Shown piece by piece: positions 1-10,440 of a DNA stretch of 64,000 bases (position 1 is its first letter; each line of letters begins with the position of its first letter). A model generated the notes under the pieces. The model saw only the letters and a list, made by a program, of their open reading frames with translations, was not told the DNA's origin and did no database searches. The stretch is from Nocardioides ferulae (GTDB lineage: Bacteria; Actinomycetota; Actinomycetes; Propionibacteriales; Nocardioidaceae): assembly GCF_003660455.1 (NCBI RefSeq), contig NZ_QZVR01000002.1, positions 248,001-312,000 of the forward strand, read 5' to 3'. Made by a program: the position numbers and the translations under genes.

Positions 1-277
1 CGACCGCGTCGGCGACCGGATCGAGGGCGCCGGCCACCCGCACCCCCACCATCGCCTGGCGCGCGAAGCCCATCTCCATGGGGTCGGTCACCGCGACCAC
101 CTGCATCACGCCGCCCTCGATCAGCCGCTGCACCCGTTGCCGGACCGCCGCCTCGGAGAGGCCGACCACCTTGCCGATCGCCGCGTAGGAGCGGCGGCCG
201 TCCTGCTGCAGCTGGGCGATGATCGCCTTCGAGACCTCGTCGAGGTGCATCGACCCCCCGTTGGACTTGCGGCTCAT
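1..277 (-). CDS. Lrp/AsnC-family transcriptional regulator (C-terminus outside window)
   Basis: The first 92 codons are visible and the gene runs off the left edge. The N-terminal part reads as the AsnC-type helix-turn-helix: DEVSKAIIAQLQQDGRRSYA, then AIGKVVGLSEAAVRQRVQRL near residues 32-51, followed by the start of the ligand-sensing RAM domain (VVAVTDPMEMGFARQAMVG). Proteins of this family bind DNA as dimers or octamers and respond to amino acids or amines. The gene is divergent from the polyamine ABC operon, so it is the obvious candidate regulator of that island. I chose the ATG at 277; an in-frame ATG at 286 would add three residues. Confidence 0.9.
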   Translation of the reverse strand, partial: MSRKSNGGSMHLDEVSKAIIAQLQQDGRRSYAAIGKVVGLSEAAVRQRVQRLIEGGVMQVVAVTDPMEMGFARQAMVGVRVAGALDPVADAV

Positions 278-344
278 GGCCCGCATGCTCCCAGGCTGGA
301 CCAGGCCGGTCAACGTGGCCCAGGCGTGGGCGCAAGGGATTTCG

Positions 345-360
345 TTGCGAACATGTTTCG
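345..360. promoter_or_regulatory. Candidate AsnC/Lrp operator in the divergent regulator-potD gap
   Basis: TTGCGAACATGTTTCG contains the perfect dyad CGAA-N5-TTCG (348-360). The half-site TTGCGAA recurs at 10331-10337 in the second divergent promoter of the same island. Assignment to the adjacent AsnC-family protein is inference. Confidence 0.35.
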
Positions 361-385
361 TCTCGACGGGATCGCTTGTCGAGAC
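360..385. repeat. Inverted repeat upstream of potD
   Basis: GTCTCGAC (360-367) and GTCGAGAC (378-385) are perfect inverted copies separated by 10 nt. This could be an operator, an mRNA hairpin in the potD leader, or a copy of the GTCGAGAC-type intergenic repeat also seen near 51350. Confidence 0.4.
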
Positions 386-442
386 CGCCCATGCGTGCAA
401 CGATCCGTCGCACTGCTCGTAGGGTTCGGAGGGAGGTCGTGG

Positions 443-1630
443 ATGCCACCAGTCCAGCGGGGCGGCCGGGTGTCACGCCGGCGGCTGCTCAAGACCGCGG
501 GCGGTCTCGCCGTCGGCGGTCTCAGCATCGCCGCGCTCGACCTGCCGTTCTTCGACGTCGCGGGCGCCCAGCAGGACCCCACCGCCTGCCGGGCCGACGA
601 CGAGTCGGCCGGTGACCGTTCGTTGGTGATCTCGAACTGGCCGGCCTACATCGACCCGCGCAAGAAGGAGACCTCGACCCTCCAGGTCTTCCAGCAGCGC
701 ACCGGCATCACCGTCGACTACACCGACGACGTCAACGACAACGCCGAGTTCTACGCCAAGGTCCGCAACCAGTTGGGCTCGTGCGACCCGATCGACCGCG
801 ACCTGATGATGCTCACCGACTGGATGGCCGCCCGGATGGTCGGCCTGGGCTGGATCCAGCCGCTGCACGCCGACCGGGTGCCCAACCTGCACGCCAACCT
901 GATCGAGCCACTCCGGGGCCGGCAGTGGGACCCCGACCTGAGCTACCACGCGCCCTGGCAGTCCGGCCTCACCGGCATCGCCTACAACGCCGCCAAGACC
1001 GGCGAGATCAAGAGCTTCGAGGAGCTGCTGACCAGGTCCGACCTCAAGGGCCGCGTCACGCTGCTCTCGGAGATGCGCGACACGATGGCGTTCCTGCTGC
1101 GGGTCGTCGGCGCCGACCCCGACGACTTCACCCCCGAGCAGTGGAGCGCCGCGATCGAACGGCTCCGCGAGGTGGTGGCCTCGGGGCAGATCCGCGCCTT
1201 CACCGGCAACGAGTACATCCAGGACCTCGCCGCCGGCAACATCGTGGCCTGCGAGGCCTGGTCCGGCGACGTGATCCAGGCCCAGTTCGACAACCCCGAC
1301 ATCCGCTTCGTCGCGCCCGAGGAGGGCCTGTCGCTGTGGAGCGACAACATGCTGGTGCCGAACCTCGCCACCCACCAGGCGAACGCCGAGAAGTGGATCG
1401 ACTACTACTACGAGCCCGAGGTGGCGGCGAAGCTCGCGGCGTGGGTGAACTACATCTGTCCGGTCGAGGGCGCCCGGGAGGAGATGGAGAAGATCGACCC
1501 CTCGCTGGTCGACAACCAGCTCATCTTCCCCGACGCCGACTTCCTGGCCGACACCTTCGACTTCATGCCGCTCGACGACCGGCAGACCACCGAGTACGAG
1601 AGGGACTGGTCCGATGTCACAGGTGGCTGA
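443..1630 (+). CDS. potD: Polyamine ABC transporter substrate-binding protein, Tat-exported
   Basis: Extracellular binding protein of a spermidine/putrescine-type ABC importer, 395 aa. The ATG at 443 is preceded by GGGAGG (431-436) at good spacing and gives a twin-arginine signal SRRRLLK at residues 11-17, followed by a hydrophobic stretch and an Ala-Gly-Ala region. The open frame extends upstream to 137, but that part lacks a ribosome site and covers the divergent promoter. The mature part has the family pattern VISNWPAYIDP near the N-terminus and later residues typical of PotD/PotF (WSGDVIQAQ, EEGLSLWSDNM). It is the first gene of a tightly overlapping operon with potA, potB, potC and a FAD enzyme. 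The exact polyamine cannot be read from sequence. Confidence 0.88.
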   Translation: MPPVQRGGRVSRRRLLKTAGGLAVGGLSIAALDLPFFDVAGAQQDPTACRADDESAGDRSLVISNWPAYIDPRKKETSTLQVFQQRTGITVDYTDDVNDNAEFYAKVRNQLGSCDPIDRDLMMLTDWMAARMVGLGWIQPLHADRVPNLHANLIEPLRGRQWDPDLSYHAPWQSGLTGIAYNAAKTGEIKSFEELLTRSDLKGRVTLLSEMRDTMAFLLRVVGADPDDFTPEQWSAAIERLREVVASGQIRAFTGNEYIQDLAAGNIVACEAWSGDVIQAQFDNPDIRFVAPEEGLSLWSDNMLVPNLATHQANAEKWIDYYYEPEVAAKLAAWVNYICPVEGAREEMEKIDPSLVDNQLIFPDADFLADTFDFMPLDDRQTTEYERDWSDVTGG

Positions 1631-2795
1631 GCAGAGCCCAGGCGGCGGCGCCGTGCCCGCCGCGGGCGAGGAGACGGCGTACGACGGGCTGCGGCTGCGG
1701 CAGGTCACCAAGCGCTTCGGTGGGTTCACCGCCGTGGAGACGCTCGACCTCGACGTGCCGCGCGGCTCCTTCTTCGCGCTGCTGGGCCCCTCGGGGTGTG
1801 GCAAGACCACGACGCTGCGCATGGTCGCGGGCCTGGAGACGCCCACGTCGGGCGCGATCGAGCTGGCCGGCCACGACATCACCTATGCCAAGCCCTACCG
1901 GCGCCCGGTGAACACGGTGTTCCAGAACTACGCGCTCTTCCCGCACCTCGACATCTTCGAGAACGTCGCGTTCGGTCTGCGCCGCCGCAAGCGCAAGGAC
2001 GTCGCCGACGCCGTGCACCGGATGCTCGAGCTCGTCGAGCTCGAGAGCCAGGCGAAGAAGAAGCCCGCTCAGCTCTCGGGCGGCCAGCAGCAGCGGGTCG
2101 CACTCGCCCGGGCCCTGATCAACGAGCCCGAGGTGCTGCTGCTCGACGAGCCGCTCGGTGCCCTCGACCTCAAGCTGCGTCGCGCGATGCAGATCGAGAT
2201 CAAGCGGATCCAGGTCGAGGTCGGCCTCACGTTCGTGCACGTCACCCACGACCAGGAGGAGGCCATGACCATGGCCGACACCGTCGCGGTCATGAACGCC
2301 GGGGTGATCGAGCAGATGGGTGCGCCCGCCGAGCTCTACGAGAACCCGCGCTCCACCTTCGTGGCGAACTTCCTCGGCCAGTCCAACCTGATCGAGGGGC
2401 GCGTGCTGCGTCGCGACGCCGACGTCGTGTCCGTCGACATGCAGGGCATCACGGTCTCGGTGCCGGCAGCCCGGGCGCACACCGACGGCGACCGCGGGTG
2501 GGTGGGCATCCGGCCCGAGAAGGTGCTGATCGGCGAACCCGGCGAGGAGCTCGACGCGCCGGGCAACACGATCCCCGGTGGGGTGATCAGCGACGTCAGC
2601 TTCGTCGGGGTCAGCACGCAGTACCTCGTCCGGATGCCCTGGGGCCAGGAGCTCCAGGTCTTCTCCCAGAACACCGGGCGGCACCGGATCTTCCGGCACG
2701 GGGAGCCGGTGGAGCTCAGCTGGCGGCCGGAGTACGCCTTCCTGCTCGACATCAGCCAGGACGCCCACGCCGGCGCCGAGGAGGGCGAGGAGTGA
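1614..2795 (+). CDS. potA: Polyamine ABC transporter ATP-binding protein
   Basis: ATPase that powers the importer, 393 aa. Walker A is GPSGCGKTTT, the ABC signature is LSGGQQQRVALARAL, Walker B is VLLLDEPLGALD, and the switch histidine follows in HVTHDQEEA. The C-terminal third is a TOBE-type domain (WVGIRPEKV), as in PotA/FbpC transporters. Its ATG lies inside the end of potD (17-nt overlap), so translation is probably coupled. It is followed by potB through a GTGA overlap. Confidence 0.93.
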   Translation: MSQVAEQSPGGGAVPAAGEETAYDGLRLRQVTKRFGGFTAVETLDLDVPRGSFFALLGPSGCGKTTTLRMVAGLETPTSGAIELAGHDITYAKPYRRPVNTVFQNYALFPHLDIFENVAFGLRRRKRKDVADAVHRMLELVELESQAKKKPAQLSGGQQQRVALARALINEPEVLLLDEPLGALDLKLRRAMQIEIKRIQVEVGLTFVHVTHDQEEAMTMADTVAVMNAGVIEQMGAPAELYENPRSTFVANFLGQSNLIEGRVLRRDADVVSVDMQGITVSVPAARAHTDGDRGWVGIRPEKVLIGEPGEELDAPGNTIPGGVISDVSFVGVSTQYLVRMPWGQELQVFSQNTGRHRIFRHGEPVELSWRPEYAFLLDISQDAHAGAEEGEE

Positions 2796-3721
2796 CCAGC
2801 ACGGCGCAGCCGCCGCCGCTGGTGGACGCGCTGCCGACCGCCGAGGCCGAGCCCCCGGAGCAGGGAGGCTCGCGCCGGCGTGGGGGACTGACCGGCTACC
2901 TGCTCCTGCTGCCGGCGACGCTGTGGCTGCTGCTGTTCTTCGTGGTCCCGTTCTACTCGCTCGTCGCCACCAGCCTGTTCGACCCGAGCGGCTCGGACTT
3001 CCGCGGCTACGAGATGACCTGGGAGTTCGGCAACTACGTCGACGCGGTGCGCGACTACTGGCAGCCGCTGCTGCGCTCGCTGTGGTACGGCGGCCTCGCG
3101 ACCCTGTTCTGCCTGGTCCTGGGCTACGTGCTGGCCTACGCGATCGCGTTCAAGGCCGGGCGCTGGAAGAACCTGCTGCTGGTGCTGGTGGTCGCACCGT
3201 TCTTCACCAGCTTCCTGGTGCGCACGCTGTCGTGGAAGCTGATCCTCGCCGACGACGGCTTCGTCGTCGAGACGCTGCAGTTCCTGCACCTCCTCGGTGA
3301 CGACGGCCGGCTGCTGGCGACCCCGGTGGCCGTGGTCGCCGGCCTCACCTACAACTTCCTGCCGTTCATGGTGCTGCCGCTCTACGCCAGCCTCGAGAAG
3401 ATCGACCCACGGCTGATCGAAGCCTCCGGCGACCTCTACGCCAACCCGTTCGTGGGCTTCTTCAAGGTCACCTGGCCGCTCTCGCTGCCCGGCGTCGTCT
3501 CCGGCACCCTGCTCACGTTCATCCCGGCCGCCGGCGACTTCATCAACGCCCAGCTCCTCGGCAGCCCCAACCAGCGGATGGTCGGCGGTGTCGTGCAGAG
3601 CCTGTTCACCGATGCCAACGACTATCCGGCCGCCGGCGCGCTGTCGGTGATCATGATGGGCGGCATCTTGATGATGGTGCTGGTCTACGTCCGCCGCGCC
3701 GGCACCGAGGACCTGCTGTGA
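2792..3721 (+). CDS. potB: Polyamine ABC transporter permease, PotB type
   Basis: Inner-membrane permease subunit, 309 aa. I start at the GTG at 2792, which overlaps the potA stop by 4 nt; the longer open frame upstream is only the shadow of potA. About six hydrophobic segments are visible, the first around residues 33-53 (LLLLPATLWLLLFFVVPFYS). The cytoplasmic EAA-like loop is EASGDLYANPFVGFFKVTWP, which contacts the ATPase. The N-terminal 30 residues are Pro/Glu-rich and likely cytosolic. It pairs with PotC to form the channel. Confidence 0.92.
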   Translation: MTSTAQPPPLVDALPTAEAEPPEQGGSRRRGGLTGYLLLLPATLWLLLFFVVPFYSLVATSLFDPSGSDFRGYEMTWEFGNYVDAVRDYWQPLLRSLWYGGLATLFCLVLGYVLAYAIAFKAGRWKNLLLVLVVAPFFTSFLVRTLSWKLILADDGFVVETLQFLHLLGDDGRLLATPVAVVAGLTYNFLPFMVLPLYASLEKIDPRLIEASGDLYANPFVGFFKVTWPLSLPGVVSGTLLTFIPAAGDFINAQLLGSPNQRMVGGVVQSLFTDANDYPAAGALSVIMMGGILMMVLVYVRRAGTEDLL

Positions 3722-4533
3722 GCCGGCCCGCCGGGACGACCGGACGCTGGGTGCGCGAGCACCTGGTGCTGCTGCTGGGGCTGCTCGTGCTGGTCTACAC
3801 GTTCGTGCCGATCGCGGTCGTGGTCCTGATGAGCTTCAACGACCCCGACAGCCGCCTGATCTACCGCTTCGACGGGTTCACGATCGACAACTGGCTCAAC
3901 CCCTGTGCCGAGCCGAGCATGTGCGACGCCGTCGTACGCAGCGTCGAGATCGGCCTCCTCGCCACCGTGCTGGCGACCTTGCTCGGGACCCTGGCCGCGT
4001 TCGCGATGGTGCGGCACCGGTTCGTCGGCCGCTCGACCGCCAACCTGCTGGTCTTCCTGCCGATGGCGGCTCCCGAGATCGTGCTCGGCGCCTCGCTGCT
4101 GGCGCTGTTCGTCGCCTCGGGTCTGGGTGGCCAGCTCGGCTTCTGGACGATCCTGGTCGCCCACGTGATGTTCTGCCTCTCGTTCGTGATCGTCGCGGTG
4201 CGCGCCCGGCTGGCCGGGCTGGACGACACCCTCGAGCAGGCCGCGATGGACCTCTACGCCACTCCCGCGCAGACCTTCTGGCGGGTCACGTTCCCGCTGG
4301 TCTTCCCCGGCATCCTCGGCGCCGCGCTGCTGGCCTTCTCGCTGTCGTTCGACGACTTCATCATCACCAACCTCAACGCCGGCAACACCACCACGTTCCC
4401 CATGTACGTCTGGGGTGTGGCCCAGCGCGGGGTGCCGATGCAGGTCAACGTCGTCGGCACCGTGATGCTCGTCCTCTCGATCGCGATCGTGCTCGCCGGC
4501 GAGCTGCGCGCCCGGCGACGCGCGGGCCGGTGA
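3718..4533 (+). CDS. potC: Polyamine ABC transporter permease, PotC type
   Basis: Second permease subunit, 271 aa, GTG start overlapping the potB stop by 4 nt. Hydrophobic segments occur at about residues 17-37, 74-96, 110-135, 140-160, 190-215 and 240-262. The EAA loop reads EQAAMDLYATPAQTFWRVTF followed by PLVFPGI, the usual MetI-like contact site for the ATPase. A short loop around NPCAEPSMCD carries two cysteines. The next gene starts within its stop codon, which ties the transporter to the catabolic oxidoreductase. Confidence 0.93.
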   Translation: MSRPAGTTGRWVREHLVLLLGLLVLVYTFVPIAVVVLMSFNDPDSRLIYRFDGFTIDNWLNPCAEPSMCDAVVRSVEIGLLATVLATLLGTLAAFAMVRHRFVGRSTANLLVFLPMAAPEIVLGASLLALFVASGLGGQLGFWTILVAHVMFCLSFVIVAVRARLAGLDDTLEQAAMDLYATPAQTFWRVTFPLVFPGILGAALLAFSLSFDDFIITNLNAGNTTTFPMYVWGVAQRGVPMQVNVVGTVMLVLSIAIVLAGELRARRRAGR

Positions 4534-5966
4534 CCCGCACCGGTGCGGCTCCCGGGGCCGCAGCGGCGCGAACCGCCCTGGCGGACGCCGCGCCGGCCGT
4601 CTACTGGCTCGACGATCCCGCCCGACCCGAGGCGCTGCCGCCGCTGAGCGGCCACGCCGCGGCCGACCTGGTCGTCGTCGGCGGCGGCTACACCGGTCTG
4701 TGGACCGCGCTGCTCGCCCGGCAGCGCCACCCCGGCCGGTCGGTGCTGCTGCTCGAGGCCGACGTCTGCGGCAGCCAGGCCAGCGGCCGCAACGGCGGCT
4801 TCGCCGCGGCCAGCCTCACCCACGGGTTCTCCAACGGCATGGAGCGCTGGCCCGACGAGCTCGCCCGGCTCGACCGCCTCGGCGTCGAGAACCTGACCGA
4901 GATCGGGCGCACCGTCGCCGACCTCGGCATCGACTGCGGCTGGGAGCAGACCGGCGAGCTCACCGTCGCCACGGCCGCCCACCAGCTCACCGAGCTCACC
5001 GAGCTCGCCGGCGAGATGCGCTCCGCCGGGCACGACGTGGAGATGCTCGACGCCGAGGCCACCCGCGCCCGCCTCGACTCCCCGACGTACCTCGGTGCGC
5101 TGAGCGACCCGCACGGCACCGCGCTGGTCGAGCCGGCTCGGCTCGCCTGGGGGCTGCGCCGGGCCTGCCGCGACGCCGGTGTCACCGTGCACGAGGGCAC
5201 TCGGGTCACCGGTCTGTCGAAGGCGGGCGGCGGGGTGCGCCTGACCACCGACGGCGCCGACGGACCGGGCACGGTCACGGCCGGCCGCGTCGCGCTCGCC
5301 ACCAACGCGTTCCCGCCGCTGCTGCGACGGCTGCGGCTGATGACGGTGCCGGTCTACGACTACGTGCTGATGACCGAGCCGCTGAGCGCCGAGCAGCGCG
5401 CCGCGATCGGCTGGGCCGGCCGCGAGGGTGTCGGTGACGCCGCGAACCAGTTCCACTACTACCGGCTCACCCGGGACGGCCGAATCCTCTGGGGCGGCTA
5501 CGACGCCATCTACCACTACGGCAGCCGCATCGACCGCACCCTCGAGCAGCGCGACGCCACCCACCGGCTGCTCGCCGCGCACTTCTTCACGACGTTCCCG
5601 CAGCTCGAAGGGCTGCGGTTCACCCACCGCTGGGGCGGCGTGATCGACACCTGCACCCGGTTCTCCGCGTTCTTCGGCCGAGCCCTCGACGGGCGGGCCG
5701 CCTACGCGCTCGGCTACACCGGGCTGGGCGTCGCGGCCAGCAGGTTCGGCGCCCAGGTCATGCTCGACCACCTCGACGGCGCCGACACCGAGCGCACCCG
5801 GCTGCGGATGGTGCGCCAGCGCCCGCTGCCCTTCCCGCCCGAGCCGGCCCGGTCGGCGGGCGTCGCGCTGACCCGCTGGTCCCTGGACCGGGCCGACCGG
5901 CACGATGGTCGACGCAACGCCTGGCTGCGGATGCTGGACCGGCTGGGCATGGGGTTCGACTCCTGA
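4530..5966 (+). CDS. FAD-dependent amine oxidoreductase (DAO family, PuuB-like)
   Basis: Predicted FAD enzyme of the D-amino-acid-oxidase superfamily, 478 aa. The dinucleotide-binding motif VVVGGGYTGLWTALLARQ is near residues 50-67, preceded by the YWLDDPARPEALPPLSG type N-terminus seen in gamma-glutamylputrescine oxidase relatives. GRNGGF is near residues 88-93, and the C-terminal FAD contact is GYTGLGVAASRFGAQ. I use the GTG at 4530 because it overlaps the potC stop by 4 nt; the longer upstream frame is out of register with any function. Co-translation with the transporter suggests it oxidises the imported amine or a conjugate of it. No glutamylpolyamine synthetase is seen here, so the true substrate is open. 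Confidence 0.82.
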   Translation: MTRTGAAPGAAAARTALADAAPAVYWLDDPARPEALPPLSGHAAADLVVVGGGYTGLWTALLARQRHPGRSVLLLEADVCGSQASGRNGGFAAASLTHGFSNGMERWPDELARLDRLGVENLTEIGRTVADLGIDCGWEQTGELTVATAAHQLTELTELAGEMRSAGHDVEMLDAEATRARLDSPTYLGALSDPHGTALVEPARLAWGLRRACRDAGVTVHEGTRVTGLSKAGGGVRLTTDGADGPGTVTAGRVALATNAFPPLLRRLRLMTVPVYDYVLMTEPLSAEQRAAIGWAGREGVGDAANQFHYYRLTRDGRILWGGYDAIYHYGSRIDRTLEQRDATHRLLAAHFFTTFPQLEGLRFTHRWGGVIDTCTRFSAFFGRALDGRAAYALGYTGLGVAASRFGAQVMLDHLDGADTERTRLRMVRQRPLPFPPEPARSAGVALTRWSLDRADRHDGRRNAWLRMLDRLGMGFDS

Positions 5967-6028
5967 CCGGGTCGCCGCACCACAGCACGGATGACCCCCA
6001 CCCCCGACCCCCGACCGAGGAGAGCGCG

Positions 6029-7552
<1,524 letters not shown>

Positions 7553-7555
<3 letters not shown>

Positions 7556-7668
7556 CCTGCCGTTCGTGGTGGGTGGGGTGGCGCTGACCTGCCGTTCGTG
7601 GTGGGTGGGGTGGCGCTGACCTGCCGTTCGTGGTGGGTGGGGAGACGCTGACCTGCCGTTCGTGGTGA
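7553..7668 (+). repeat. 32-bp tandem repeat array A (3.6 copies)
   Basis: Copies begin at 7553, 7585, 7617 and 7649, exactly 32 bp apart; each begins TGACCTGCCGTTCGTGGT. The first three bases are the mmsA stop codon. The copies are nearly identical, pointing to recent expansion or conversion. Reverse-complemented, the unit aligns with array B at 8684-8907. Confidence 0.9.
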
Positions 7669-7739
7669 TCTCGACCACTTCGAGCTCGGCCCGACCGAGT
7701 TCGGGAGCCAGCAGGGGACTCCTGCGCCAGAGTGGTCGC

Positions 7740-8675
7740 GTGGCCGGACGACCCTGCTCCCGGGAGGCGCTGTTCGACTGGCTGCTCGAGGGCGACCCGG
7801 CCATCCGGTGGCAGGCCCTCGCGCATCTCGGCGCAGCGCCGTCCGAGATCGAGCAGGCGCGCCACGAGGTCGCGACATGCGGGTGGGGCGCCGAGCTGCT
7901 GAGCCGCCAGGACTCCGACGGCCGCTGGGCGGGCGCGATCTACAGCCCGAAGTGGACCTCCACGACGTACACGCTGCTGCTGTTGCGCAGGCTGGGGTTG
8001 CCGGCGGGGCACGACGGGGCGCTGGCCGGATGCCGAGTGCTGTGGGACGCGGCCCGGTTCTTCGACGGCGGCGGGTTGAACCTGGCCAAGACCGTGCGGG
8101 CGCCGGAGACCTGCATCACCGCGATGGTGGTGCTCCTCACCGACACCTTCGGGTACGCCGACCCGCGGGCGCAGGCGGCCGTCGACTGGCTGGTGGGCGA
8201 GCAGCTTCCCGACGGCGGGTGGAACTGCGAGACCGTCCGCGGCGCCCGGCACGGCTCCTTCCACACCACGATCAGCGTGCTCGAGTGCCTCCAGGAGCAG
8301 CACCGGTCACCGGACGATGCGGAGGTCGCCGCAGCGCTCGCGGCCGGCCGCGAGTTCCTGCTGCGGCACCGGATGTTCCGCTCGCACCGGACCGGCGAGG
8401 TCGTCGACCAGGCGTACCTGAGGTTCCCGTTCCCGCCGCAGTGGCACTACGACGTGCTGCGCGGCCTCGAGCATCTGGCCGATGCGCAGGTGGCCCCGGA
8501 CGAGCGGGCGGCCGAGGCCGTCGAGGCGGTCCGTGCCGCGCGGCGTACCGACGGCGCCTGGCCGCGACACCGGCCGTGGCCGGGTCGGCAGTGGCTCTCT
8601 CTCGAGGGCCCGGGCCCCAGCCGGTGGACCACGCTGCGGGCGCTCCGGGTCCTGGACTGGTGGGGCGAGGGCTGA
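7740..8675 (+). CDS. Prenyltransferase/squalene-oxidase repeat-like protein, function unknown
   Basis: A 311-residue protein with the alpha-toroid look of the terpene cyclase/prenyltransferase superfamily: repeats such as ELLSRQDSDGRWAGAIYSPK, WLVGEQLPDGGWNCETVRG and VRAARRTDGAWPRHRPWPG carry the QxxDGxW pattern. No DXDD or DCTAE cyclase motif is visible, so catalysis of squalene cyclisation is doubtful. The first in-frame codon after array A that avoids the repeat is GTG 7740; an ATG at 7662 lies inside the last repeat copy and is less likely. No clear ribosome site precedes it. It is an orphan in the polyamine island and is bounded by inverted 32-bp arrays. Confidence 0.72.
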   Translation: MAGRPCSREALFDWLLEGDPAIRWQALAHLGAAPSEIEQARHEVATCGWGAELLSRQDSDGRWAGAIYSPKWTSTTYTLLLLRRLGLPAGHDGALAGCRVLWDAARFFDGGGLNLAKTVRAPETCITAMVVLLTDTFGYADPRAQAAVDWLVGEQLPDGGWNCETVRGARHGSFHTTISVLECLQEQHRSPDDAEVAAALAAGREFLLRHRMFRSHRTGEVVDQAYLRFPFPPQWHYDVLRGLEHLADAQVAPDERAAEAVEAVRAARRTDGAWPRHRPWPGRQWLSLEGPGPSRWTTLRALRVLDWWGEG

Positions 8676-8683
8676 GCGAGCCG

Positions 8684-8907
8684 CCACGGGTGGCGGGTCA
8701 GGGCCGGGCCGCCGACCACGGGTGGCGGGTCGGCGTCGGGTCGCCGACCACGGGTGGCGGGTCGGCGTCGGGTCGCCGACCACGGGTGGCGGGTCGGCGC
8801 CGGATCACCCACCACGGCTGGCGGGTCGGCGTCGGGTCGCCGACCACGAGTGGCGGGTCGGCGCCGGATCACCCACCACGAGTGGCGGGTCAGCGTCAGA
8901 TCAACGA
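8684..8907 (-). repeat. 32-bp tandem repeat array B (7 copies), inverted relative to array A
   Basis: Copies start at 8684, 8716, 8748, 8780, 8812, 8844 and 8876 with no change of phase; the plus-strand core is CCACGGGTGGCGGGTCGGCG with variants CCACGAGTGG and CCACGGCTGG. The last copy contains the aminotransferase stop codon (8896-8898). On the minus strand the array runs away from that stop just as array A runs away from the mmsA stop. Confidence 0.9.
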
Positions 8908-10266
8908 CCCCGCCTTGTCGAGGACCACGCGGAGGATCTGCTCCATCTCGTCGAAGTGCTCGGGGCCGCAGATCAACGGCGGAGCCAGCTGCACGACCGG
9001 GTCGCCACGGTCGTCGGCGCGACAGTAGAGGCCCTCGGCGAAGAGCTGCTTGGAGACGAAGCCGTAGAGCAGCCGCTCGCACTCCTCGTCGGTGAAGGAC
9101 TCCTTCGTGGTCTTGTCCTTGACCAGCTCGATCCCGTAGAAGAAGCCGTCGCCGCGCACGTCGCCGACGATCGGCAGGTCCTTGAGCCGCTCCAGCGTGG
9201 CCCGGAAGGTGCCCTCGTTCTCGCGCACCCGCTCCAGCAGCCTCTCGTCCTCGAAGATCTGCAGGTTGCGCAGGCCGACCGCGGTCGAGACGGGGTGACC
9301 GCCGAACGTGTAGCCGTGCGCGAACATCTCCCGGCCGGTGCGGAAGGGCTCCATCAGCCGGTCGGAAGCGATCATCGCGCCGAGCGGCGAGTAGCCGGAG
9401 GTGATCCCCTTCGCGACGGTGATCATGTCGGGCTGGTAGTCGTAGCGGTCGGCGCCGAACATGTGCCCCAGCCGGCCGAACGCGCAGATCACCTCGTCGG
9501 AGACCAGCAGCACGTCGTGCTCGTCGCAGATCTCGCGCACCCGCTGGAAGTAGCCGGGCGGCGGCGGGAAGCAGCCGCCGGCGTTCTGCACCGGCTCGAG
9601 GAAGACCGCCGCGACCGTGTCGGGGCCCTCGTTCTCGATGGCGACGGCGATCTGGTCGGCGGCCCACCGGCCGAACGCCTCGAGGTCGTCGGTCCGCTCG
9701 GGCGCCCGGTAGAAGTTGGTGTTCGGCACCCGGAAGGTGGAGGGCACCAGCGGCTCGAACTGCTGCTTGAGCCCCGGCAGGCCGGTGATCGACAGCGCGC
9801 CCTGGGTGGTGCCGTGGTAGGCGATCGAACGGCTGATCACCTTGTGCTTGAGCGGCTTGCCGACCAGCTTGAAGTAGTTCTTGGCCAGCTTCCACGCGGT
9901 CTCGACGGCCTCGCCGCCCCCGCTGGTGAAGAACACCCGGTTGAGGTCCCCGGGCGCGTAGCCGGCGATCTTCTCGGCCAGCTCGATCGCGGTCGGGTGG
10001 GCGTAGGACCACAGCGGGTGGAAGGCCAGCTGCTTGGCCTGGGCGGCCGCGGTCTCGGCCAGCTCGGTGCGGCCGTGGCCGACCTGGGTCACGAACAGCC
10101 CGGCCAGCGCGTCGAGGTAGCGCTTGCCGTTGGCGTCCCAGATGTAGCTGCCCTCACCGCGCACGATCACGGGCACGTCCGCCTCGGCGTAGGACCCGTG
10201 CCGGGTGAAGTGCATCCACAGGTGGTCCTTGGCGGCGCGCTGCAGGTGGTCGTAGTCCGGGTGCAT
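8896..10266 (-). CDS. Class III aminotransferase, putrescine/polyamine-pyruvate type
   Basis: PLP-dependent aminotransferase, 456 aa, resembling SpuC-type putrescine:pyruvate aminotransferases. The PLP lysine is K286 in MITVAKGITSG; the cofactor-binding aspartate lies in LLVSDEVICAFGRLG and the phosphate contact in FTSGGGEAVETAWKLAKNY. I start at ATG 10266 (MHPDYDHLQRAAKDHLW), the typical family N-terminus, although the frame is open to 10347. It would convert putrescine to 4-aminobutanal, the substrate of the divergent dehydrogenase at 10441. Its stop codon lies in repeat array B. Confidence 0.87.
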   Translation of the reverse strand: MHPDYDHLQRAAKDHLWMHFTRHGSYAEADVPVIVRGEGSYIWDANGKRYLDALAGLFVTQVGHGRTELAETAAAQAKQLAFHPLWSYAHPTAIELAEKIAGYAPGDLNRVFFTSGGGEAVETAWKLAKNYFKLVGKPLKHKVISRSIAYHGTTQGALSITGLPGLKQQFEPLVPSTFRVPNTNFYRAPERTDDLEAFGRWAADQIAVAIENEGPDTVAAVFLEPVQNAGGCFPPPPGYFQRVREICDEHDVLLVSDEVICAFGRLGHMFGADRYDYQPDMITVAKGITSGYSPLGAMIASDRLMEPFRTGREMFAHGYTFGGHPVSTAVGLRNLQIFEDERLLERVRENEGTFRATLERLKDLPIVGDVRGDGFFYGIELVKDKTTKESFTDEECERLLYGFVSKQLFAEGLYCRADDRGDPVVQLAPPLICGPEHFDEMEQILRVVLDKAGSLI

Positions 10267-10330
10267 GGGTCCATGGTGACCGCCAGACGCACCCGAAGCA
10301 AGTGAATCAGTCGTGAAGGCTGGTTCTGTG

Positions 10331-10350
10331 TTGCGAAATCGAAACACGTC
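10331..10350. promoter_or_regulatory. Candidate operator between aminotransferase and aldehyde dehydrogenase
   Basis: TTGCGAAATCGAAACA repeats the TTGCGAA half-site found upstream of potD and sits in the 174-nt gap between two divergent polyamine genes. A related TCGCAAC (11973-11979) precedes the gene at 12013. Binding by the island's AsnC-type regulator is inference. Confidence 0.3.
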
Positions 10351-10395
10351 CGGCTATCCACGTCCGGATCCGTGGTCAGAACGCTGTCGACACCA

Positions 10396-10401
10396 CTAGG
10401 C
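10396..10401 (+). promoter_or_regulatory. Probable -10 hexamer for the aldehyde dehydrogenase gene
   Basis: TAGGCT lies 39 nt before the ATG at 10441, which leaves a short leader containing GGAGG (about 10426-10431). No good -35 is visible. Confidence 0.4.
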
Positions 10402-10440
10402 TCTCGCCACCCGACCACCACACCCGGAGGCAGACCGGCC

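Noticed and set aside
137-442. Upstream extension of potD from 137
   Set aside because: It overlaps the divergent regulator gene and its promoter; the Tat signal and ribosome site fit ATG 443.
7662-7739. N-terminal extension of the cyclase-like gene from ATG 7662
   Set aside because: The ATG lies in the last copy of repeat array A and the encoded stretch is Ser/Arg-rich with no family similarity.
8684-8907. CRISPR array
   Set aside because: The 32-bp units are directly adjacent with no spacers, and no cas gene is present; these are plain tandem repeats.
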